Source of the DNA: Cryptomeria japonica
Taxonomy: Eukaryota > Streptophyta > Pinopsida > Cupressales > Cupressaceae
NCBI RefSeq assembly: GCF_030272615.1
Contig: NC_081409.1
Coordinates: 646,936,468 to 647,000,467 of the forward strand
Direction of reading: 5' to 3'
DNA length: 64,000 bases
Shown: positions 57,372-64,000 of the stretch, piece by piece
Numbering within the stretch: the first letter of the stretch is position 1
Layout of the letters: every line of letters starts with the position of its first letter
The notes under the pieces: model-generated
Database searches by the model: none
Seen by the model: the letters and a program-made list of their open reading frames with translations, nothing else
Told to the model about the DNA's origin: nothing
Program-made: the position numbers and the translations under genes

Positions 57372-59696
57372 TGTTAGAAATTTCAAATAACTGGAAGACA
57401 ACTGAGAGGGGGGGGTGAATCAGTTGTCACAGATTACCAGAACATTTAGTAATTAAAAATTTAATACCGAAACCCAAAACATTAATACCGAAATGCTTAA
57501 ACCAAATACAGGAATAGTAGTTAAACCAATTAAGCATAAACAATAATTAGAGAGTAAATGCCATCCACATGACACCAAGATTTATACGTGGAAAACCCGA
57601 TAAAGGAAAAAACCATGGTGGGAAGCCTACCCACAGTCAAATAATACTTCTCAAGTAAGTATGTGAATTGCAATTGACGGGCCTACACTTGCAAGAAGGT
57701 CAAAAGCTTAGAGCGCATTGCTCATCACAAAAGGAGTCTCATTGACTACATAGAAATCCATACTACAATCTAGAAGAATGAATGAACTGCAAAGATAGCA
57801 TCTCCTATGCCTGAGTACAATTCCGGTTAAGCTCAATACCAGAGGACTAAATCGTCTTACATAAACCCAACTCGATCTCCAATGATCAACTAAATCCTCT
57901 GCCTAAATGATATTACACTATTCGCACATTACATATCCATATCCCATTCTATGACCATGATCTACAATGAAATCTTACATAAGGGTGAACTCACAATAAT
58001 GGTTCCCACTTTTTTGCCACTTTGACACTGAGATACAATTTTAAAATAATCTTCAACTTCCGACAACTATAACTTTTAAACTATTAAGAATTTGAAGATG
58101 ATGTAAATTAGTGATTTGTAGAATTTTGTCTATAGATTCTATATATATTTTTTTCAAATTTTTTTGAAGGATTTTTTTTTAATTTTTCCATCTCCCTCAA
58201 AAAGTAGTTTTTTACAACAAACTACATTTTTTAAGAGTGATGTGCCTCCTGAAATGCATAACTTTTTTTTCTATAAATGATAAAAACTCAATTATTTCAA
58301 ATTTTGGTTTGTAACATTAATATCCAAGACTTGAAGTTGGTTTGATAGTGATATGTTCAATATTTTTCATTTTATTAAGTTTTGAAGTCCGACTAGTCAT
58401 AATTCAGACATAGGGTGATGTTTGAACACATAACTTATTCTATATATATCAAAATTCAATTTTATTTTTTTTGTTAGAAAGAAGACATCAATACCCAGGG
58501 CTTGGATATTTTTCAGAATTTTTTTGAATTAGTTTCCTATTTTTCCCAATGCGTTGAACAGAGAAGTTCATGTTCGGTGAAAAACCTATATTTGGTAAAA
58601 TTAAAAAAACAAGTTCATAATAAACTCAATATGTAATAAAATTATATTGACTAGAAAGCTTGCTTCGAGGACTATAACACTACATTTTGGGTTGTCAAGA
58701 TCATTCCATTTGAGCCTTCAACCAAAGGTTTCAAGGCCAAAAATCTACAAAAAAATGTAGAAATCTTCAGAGAAGTGTTAAAAAAGGGGTTTGAACGAAG
58801 GGGGGTTTGAGCGAACCCCCCTTTTTTAGGGGGGTTCAAATGAAGGGGGGTTCAATCGAACCCCCATGCTATAATTGAAAAATGACATAAACGAGCATTA
58901 AAGGTGCTTCACTTGAAAGATGGGTTTCGAGCGAAGTGGTGTCTTCGCTTGAACCCCAAAGGGTATTCCGTTCGAACACCCCCACTTCGCTCAAACCCCC
59001 CATAAACAAACTTTTCCACTTTCGCCAATTTCCTTCATTGGCAAAAGTGGGACAGCTTTGTGAGTTCAACCATAATATATATACAAACCCTCAACCATAA
59101 ACAATCATGTCAGCCACTAGACAATAAAACAATTACATAATTACCAAACATGTCAACCTTAGACCAAAAAAATAATATTCAACCCATAAGACATCCCAGA
59201 AACACAACAAGAGGTCCAATCCACATATTACATTAAGCCAGTCCATAACCTAGATCAACCGAGATCCAATATAGGTCCACACGCTAAAGCAATGATCTCC
59301 ATCTGGCAAGTCTCGAACATGATCACCAATAACATCCTGAATCTATACTAGAAGTTTCACCAACACCACTTATGCATATCATCAAAGATATTTATTAAAG
59401 CTCTACCGGTGAAACCCTCATCGAAACCACAAACCAAACTTCCAAGCAAACAAGATAGCATCCAATCACCAAACCAAAACTAACTTACTGAATATGAACA
59501 TGAGTATCATGAATAACACAATTCCATAACTAAATCATACCGGAGCATACCAAATCATGCCAGATCCAATCCAACCAGAAACCACACATCCTACTGAGAC
59601 CAGAAGGGTGTTAGTAAAGCATCCAAAATAGCTAGTGTTGGCGTCAATGACAAAACATTAATGCATCACATAATCAATTCCTTCAAATGAACAACA
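57372..59696 (-). repeat. Copia-1 5' LTR with inner insertion
   Basis: 2325 bp including the 1089-bp element at 57983-59071; without it about 1.2 kb, matching the two pieces of the 3' LTR. Shared block ACACCAAGATTTATACGTGG at 57572. It acts as an empty-site copy for the Gypsy-B insertion. Confidence 0.88.
57983..59071. mobile_element. Terminal-inverted-repeat element (MITE-like)
   Basis: Left end GGGTGAACTCACAATAATGG...TTCCCACTTTTTTGCCA (57983-58019) matches the reverse complement of the right end, GGTTGAACTCACAAAGCTG...TCCCACTTTTGCCA (59039-59071). ATAA flanks both sides (57979-57982, 59072-59075), and the other Copia-1 LTR has an uninterrupted site. The inside has no transposase frame. Four G runs (58786, 58800, 58829, 58845) alternate with C runs and TTGAGCGAA/TTCGCTTGAA strings at 58780-59000. 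A 3-bp TAA duplication (PIF/Harbinger-like) is an alternative reading. Confidence 0.8.
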
Positions 59697-59699
59697 CAA

Positions 59700-61317
59700 A
59701 ATTGCTAGCCGAAACTGATTGAGGTGCATATGATTGAGATATTCTAGCAAGATGGCATTCACCCTCTTATTTTCTTGTCAATGTCAATGGTAAACTTTGG
59801 GCAAAATCAGACATGACTTGTATATTTGGCCACCTTCATCTAATGTGTCTCGAATGTTCTTCATAGCAATTATTAAACTTATCCTATCACCCTCTATCAT
59901 CTTCAAAATTGACTTCATTCTCATAGCATTGAACTAGGTCAAAAAGTTTGCAATTGCAACCTTCTCCAAAGACACAAAATGAGATTCTACTTCATTCAAC
60001 ATAATTCTAAGCTTATCGAAGGTATTATAACTTATATCTAGTTTAAATGATGGCAAATTTTTTTCCAATACATCTACCTCCAATGTTATCAATTCTCTAT
60101 CTGCACCATGGTATGCTTGAGTAAGTCCTCACTGGCTTTTCCTTTGAAAGAGTTTACCCTTATCTGCCATAGTGTCTCTTGTTGTTGTCACTAGAGCCTA
60201 ATCATTCTTCTCTTCTCTTTTCGTCTTCTCTGCCACCTCTACAATTGCATCTTTTACTGCATCTTCACCATTTTCTTCATCACCTTTTCCAATCTCCTCA
60301 GTCACTTTCACTGAATCAACACTTATCACCAGATGATCTTGTTTAGCTTCATTGGAGGTATCAACCTTAGTAGTATCAGTGATTTTCTCATTTGTTTGCA
60401 CTGTCAGAGTGGCTTTCTTAGTTGACTGATCATTATGCTAATCAAGAATGGCTGCATGCACTTATAAAATGGATGTACCTTTAGACTTCTCTTTTAACTA
60501 AGTGCCATCATGTGCTGGATTAAAATCATTCCTGTGCTCTTTCAAAAATTATCTTAAAATTGCTTCAGTTTCTTTGGTCACTTCATCTATTTTACCGAGC
60601 ATGATTTTATTGACTCTCTTCATGCTTCTGAATCTATCTTTAACAATCTTTAACAATCTATCAACTTCAGTTTTAGAGATTACAAAACTCAAATTTATTA
60701 ATACATATTCCTTTATCCTATCATATAGGCTCTTGGGTATCATGGATGATAATTCTATTAATGTTTTACTATAAACATCCATATACTATACAACTTCTTC
60801 TTCTATAGCTCTTTGATCTTTATCATCAAAATTCTCATAACATACAAGCACATTCTTCAAATTACCTTCCTTAAGCACTTCATCAATAATTTCATTTAAT
60901 GTCATTGGGGGCACAAATCTTAAGTAGCTTTCACTTTGCCAGACTTCAGAGCTTCATCCATTTCAAATTTTTGTTTCTTGCTTTCTCTAGCTCTACCGGA
61001 TGGCTTAGCTTTAGTCCTTGGCTTCTTGGTTGGCTGGGCTCCACCAGATTGAGGCTTCCTCACTATCCTGGCATAGGTATTTGTCTTCTTCACTTCTTTA
61101 ACTGCTTGATCAGATTTTGTTTCTACATCCTTGGTAGTGGTTGTAACATATTCTCTTTGTGGCTTCTCCTTCTTCCTTTACTCTGCTCCACTGGTTGACT
61201 TGACTTTTGGCTTGGGTGGAGTGATAGGCTTTTCAATATCGAAGGTAGGTATTGACTGAGCTTGCCTTTTCAGTATCTCTACTACCAATAGAGTTGCTAC
61301 ACCAGATGCAGATGCCA
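59700..61317 (-). pseudogene. Copia-2 accessory ORF (unclassified)
   Basis: Minus strand from ATG at 61317: MASASGVATLLVVEILKRQA, PITPPKPKVKSTSGAE, a long basic Lys/Pro/Arg-rich stretch (KKPRTKAKPSGRARESKKQK at about 61030), then after a broken part MDVYSKTLIELSSMIPKSLY, RIKEYVLINLSFVISKTEVD and RSMKRVNKIMLGKIDEVTKE (60782-60549), an acidic stretch (GDEENGEDAVKDAIVEVAEK at about 60250), and helical text to the Copia-1 insertion point. About 540 codons with scattered C-to-T type stops. It is not pol. It may have been DNA- or RNA-binding, judging only by the basic segment. No family assigned. Confidence 0.5.
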
Positions 61318-61700
61318 TTTTGAAATCAGGGTTATAAATAGATAGCTCGATCACAGATAGATACCTTTTCAAATTCAACCAAATGCTAGGAATCACTGTC
61401 GAGTCACTTCAAGCTATGTTTTCAGTGCTTAATCTCATTCGCTTTACTCTCCTTCTCTTCTCTTAATTCACAATGTGAAGAATGAATGCTAGAATTTTTT
61501 TTATCTTCCAAAAACCTAACTTTAAGTCGTAATAAATGCACAACACTAAAGGCTTTCTAGATACCGTGTTTCTCCAAGAATTCATCACCAGATACTTAAA
61601 TAGGCATGTAATCTTCCCAATATCAACTACACATCTAATCTCCATCATCTGCAACCTTCCTCTGTTGGTTACACATCTCTAAAATGGGGTTCTAAGGATT
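61318..61700 (-). other. Copia-2 spacer between gag and accessory ORF
   Basis: Stop-rich in all minus frames except short pieces. No recognised feature. It could hold a leader for the accessory ORF. Confidence 0.35.
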
Positions 61701-62900
61701 TTCATGAAAGGCTTACCCCTAAGGAATCAGGTGTGGAACCATTCTGATCATTTGAGTCTTCCTTCTCAACCCACATCTTCTTATGCTTCTCTCTGACTTC
61801 TTCAACCTTCTCATTTCCCTTCTTATTTGATATGTTCTTGTCTACCAGAGCATTCCTTCTCACGTTCTTGCTTCTACAATATTTTGCAATGTGACCAAAT
61901 TTGTTTCATGCATAGTAAAAAACATTTCCTTGTATAGGCCTGAAGTTTAACTAATTTCGTCTCATCTTGCATTGGTTAGAAATGTGTCCAAATATTCCAC
62001 AAGCATAACATCTTTTATTTTGGAATTTATTCATCACTTCTCTGTACATGTTTTTCTTATGACCAAAGTTGTTGCATTTGAAACATTGATTGGTAAAGGT
62101 AGGACCATTATTCATCTTCTTATTTCTACATTCTTTTGCCATATGACCAAATTTATTGCAAACAAAATATTTACCATTAAATTTATAAGCATTAGCTTTT
62201 CTTACCGGAGGTCTCTTGTTCTTTTGATGATTTCTTTGTCTAGAACCGGAGCATTCATCTTTCTCATATCCAAGTCCTCACATGTCTTTTCCACTTCTTT
62301 GACTTTCTAGCATATCATCTAGCCTAGATGAGATGGCTTTGAATTTTTATTTATACTCATTAGCAGTGGAAAGTTCATCTCTCAGGATTATGATCTGCCT
62401 TTCAAGTTCTTGCCCATCATTCTTGGATTGCACCAATTAAAGTCTTAACTGATCATTCTCATAGTTCAATCTACAACATTCACTAGATCTATCCTAAATT
62501 GACTGAGTCAGATTTTCCTCATTCTTCTTTTTGTCTTCAATCTCCTTTGTCAACTTCACCACAATGGATTGCATCTCATTCTTCAAGACTGCATTCTCTC
62601 TAGCAAGCTTCTCACATTCATCTGTCTTGTCTTGTAGGGCTTGATTGTTAATGCATTGTTCTTCTAAATCTCCTTGAGTTTATCCATCAGTTATTTTCTC
62701 TTCTCTCTGGATGTGCTCCCTTGTTCTTTTAGACATTCAATAAAATTTTCAGCTAGTTCCAGACTTCTCCTTAGGATACTTTTCTCTTTCATATTTGCAT
62801 CAAGATCTTCAAGTGTCATAGTCAATTGCTTTTGCAAAACGGAGTCCATTGATTCAATCTTCTAAATCTTCCTCAAACTGTTAGGCTCCTTCTGAATAAC
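61700..62900 (-). pseudogene. Copia-2 gag C-terminal region with tandem zinc knuckles
   Basis: Minus strand: a long coiled-coil-like, Glu/Lys-rich stretch (62880-62330, frame broken), then tandem CCHC units CNKFGHMAKEC, CFKCNNFGHKKNMY (last Cys is Tyr), CYACGIFGHISNQC, and a fourth near 61890 (NKFGHIAKYC after a stop). The arrangement matches Copia-4 and differs from the single knuckle of Copia-1 and Copia-5. Confidence 0.75.
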
Positions 62901-62903
62901 TAA

Positions 62904-62915
62904 ACTCTGATACGA
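62904..62915 (-). other. Copia-2 primer-binding site (degenerate)
   Basis: ACTCTGATACGA on the plus strand, two changes from GCTCTGATACCA, next to the LTR start at 62918. Confidence 0.75.
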
Positions 62916-62917
62916 AT

Positions 62918-63286
62918 TGTTGGAATCAATGAACAGTGAGAGGGGGGTAAATCAGTATTTTTCAATTTACAAACTTATTAAACTGATTCTTAAACCACTA
63001 GATGCATAATAATGAAAGTAAAGTGCATAAACATAAACCAATCAACCACAAAACTATAACACCAATATTTTTATGCGGAAACCCAGAGAGGGAAAAACGA
63101 TGGTGGGATTTCAACCCACAATATTATTATACTTTGATCAAGAGTATGATAATATTATAAAAAGAGGAATACAATTGCATTCAGCCTCACAGCTTAGAGC
63201 TCACTACTCAAATAAAAAATAAGGCTACAACTTGAAGGACTCATTGTCCTATAATTGATTACAACTAGTTATGATAACAAACTAAT
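62918..63286 (-). repeat. Copia-2 5' LTR, part
   Basis: TGTTGGAATCAATGAACAGTG and onward matches 40368 for about 360 bp, including the shared block at 63059 (ACACCAATATTTTTATGCGG) and GGTGGGATTTCAACCCAC. Similarity stops near 63287, where repeat R1 begins. Confidence 0.8.
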
Positions 63287-64000
63287 GCAGGAGCATCCCC
63301 GGTTCATAGCGATCTTGCATCAACCAAAAATATTTCATTTCTATTTTTCTTTATGTTTGCAGTTTCAACATTTTTTTCTGTGTGTCCCGAATTTGGCTCA
63401 TCGGAACCTATGGAGTTGAATTTTGCTTGAAGACTCGATCATCTTCCTTATTACCAAACCATGGAGCATTTGGATTATTTTCCGACAAGTTATCGCTACC
63501 GGTTTCTGAGACAGTTTTTTGTTACCGGTTGCCTAGACCTATTTGCATTGGTGATCTACCATATCCTTTCCCTACCTTGCAAAGCCTGAGCATTGATTCC
63601 GATGTTCTTTGGCATGTGGCCGACCTTTCCCCATGATCTACACTTCATCCTTTGGATTTTTTGGAGGAATTTCTCTGGCGGAGGTCGATCTTGTTGGTTT
63701 TTCGTGTTATAGGTCTTGTTCTTCGGGTTTTGATCCCTTTTTGGACCAACCGGATGCCCTTGGATCATACAAATTATTGTAATCAAGAATTAGAATGCAA
63801 CAGAGAAGTTAGATAGAGCATAATAGATAGATCTTAAGATTTGAGGTCTTAGTTGCAATCTATTCTATATTTTGAGCATGTTTTAGTAGGCCTCTGAGCC
63901 GGTTACTGTAACCTAGTTGTTACTAGTTGGTTGTAATCAATTTCATGATATAATTCATTATGTTCTGAATTGCCTCAATCATGTCCTTGTGTTTTTGTTA
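63287..64000 (+). repeat. Dispersed repeat R1, copy 2 (runs off the window)
   Basis: Matches 30976-31715 in the same orientation and order (GGAGCATCCCCGGTTCATAG, CTTGCATCAACCAAAAA, TATCGCTACCGGTTTC, GGCGGAGGTCGATCTTG). It interrupts the Copia-2 LTR, so it is a mobile sequence or a part of one. Its right end lies beyond 64000. Confidence 0.6.

Larger units (their letters stand above)
42002..59696 (-). mobile_element. Copia-1: deletion derivative, nested in Copia-2
   Basis: LTR termini TGTTAGAAA (42002 and 57372) and CAACA (55528 and 59696). CAAAA lies at 41997-42001 and again at 59697-59701, a perfect 5-bp target duplication. Order on the minus strand: 5' LTR 57372-59696 (carrying a terminal-inverted-repeat element), primer site, gag, start of the protease/pre-integrase region, then an abrupt jump to the RNase H C-terminus, polypurine tract, and 3' LTR split by Gypsy-B. 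Confidence 0.9.
40368..64000 (-). mobile_element. Copia-2: pol-less element, interrupted by Copia-1
   Basis: Left LTR 40368-41490, tract 41491-41502, 3' non-coding to 42001. After Copia-1, 59697-62917 holds the accessory ORF, gag and primer site; right LTR from 62918. Both LTRs begin TGTTGGAATCAATGAACA. The internal DNA contains no RT, integrase or RNase H. It sits inside the integrase of Copia-3. Confidence 0.8.

Noticed and set aside
60899-61198. Plus-strand hydrophobic 99-codon ORF that looks like a membrane protein
   Set aside because: It is the complement of the Lys/Arg-rich part of the Copia-2 accessory ORF on the minus strand.
1-64000. Intact host gene, tRNA, rRNA or viral insertion
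   Set aside because: No continuous exon-like frame outside retroelements, no tRNA-like cloverleaf or rRNA text noticed apart from tRNA-complementary primer sites, and no viral coat or movement protein motifs. A tool search was not possible.

Overview
The window looks like an intergenic stretch of a very large, repeat-rich seed-plant genome. I see no intact host gene, rRNA, tRNA or CRISPR array. Nearly all of it is layered retrotransposons with plant-type domains: Ty3/Gypsy with plant mobile domain or chromodomain, Ty1/Copia with initiator-Met-tRNA primer sites, and an L1-like LINE with DUF4283, endonuclease, RT and RNase H. Megabase-scale nesting, 3.7-kb LTRs, and the look of the accessory ORFs suggest a gymnosperm, but that is inference. 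Every coding frame is decayed, and almost every nonsense codon I checked is a C-to-T type change (CAG, CAA or CGA to stop, or TGG to TAG/TGA), as expected for old methylated DNA.

Layout. 1-441 and 13326-15180 are pieces of an older Gypsy-like element (LTR end, a second primer-binding site, AT-rich leader). Into it is inserted Gypsy-A (442-13325), a non-autonomous Tat-like element. It keeps gag, protease and the integrase tail in sense, lacks RT, RNase H and the integrase core, and carries an antisense plant-mobile-domain gene between pol and the 3' LTR. A LINE follows (about 15190-21206), with an unusual downstream ORF (about 21400-22260). 22260-25500 is decayed non-coding repeat. 25500-28530 is a coding-like fragment split by a short LTR element (25748-28149). 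28531-30290 is a sense Copia reduced to gag and LTR pieces. 30296-31860 holds an unclassified dispersed repeat.

From about 32000 to the right edge is a set of insertions inside insertions, all Copia copies on the minus strand. Copia-4 (gag and accessory ORF) has its LTR interrupted by Copia-3 (integrase, RT, RNase H). Copia-3 is interrupted inside integrase by Copia-2 (gag and accessory ORF, no pol). Copia-2 is interrupted by Copia-1 (perfect CAAAA target duplication). Copia-1's LTR is interrupted by Gypsy-B, a sense chromodomain element with 3.7-kb LTRs (42708-55011). A terminal-inverted-repeat element (57983-59071) sits in the other LTR of Copia-1, and another dispersed repeat cuts the right LTR of Copia-2 near 63287.

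Most worth following up: (1) Gypsy-A, where the same short motif array precedes gag in sense and the plant-mobile-domain gene in antisense; (2) the ORF linked to the LINE 3' end and its probable relative at 25500-28530; (3) pol-less Copia elements with a multi-zinc-knuckle gag and accessory ORF; (4) a GC-rich palindromic minisatellite inside the Gypsy-B LTRs. No function is proposed beyond what the sequence supports.
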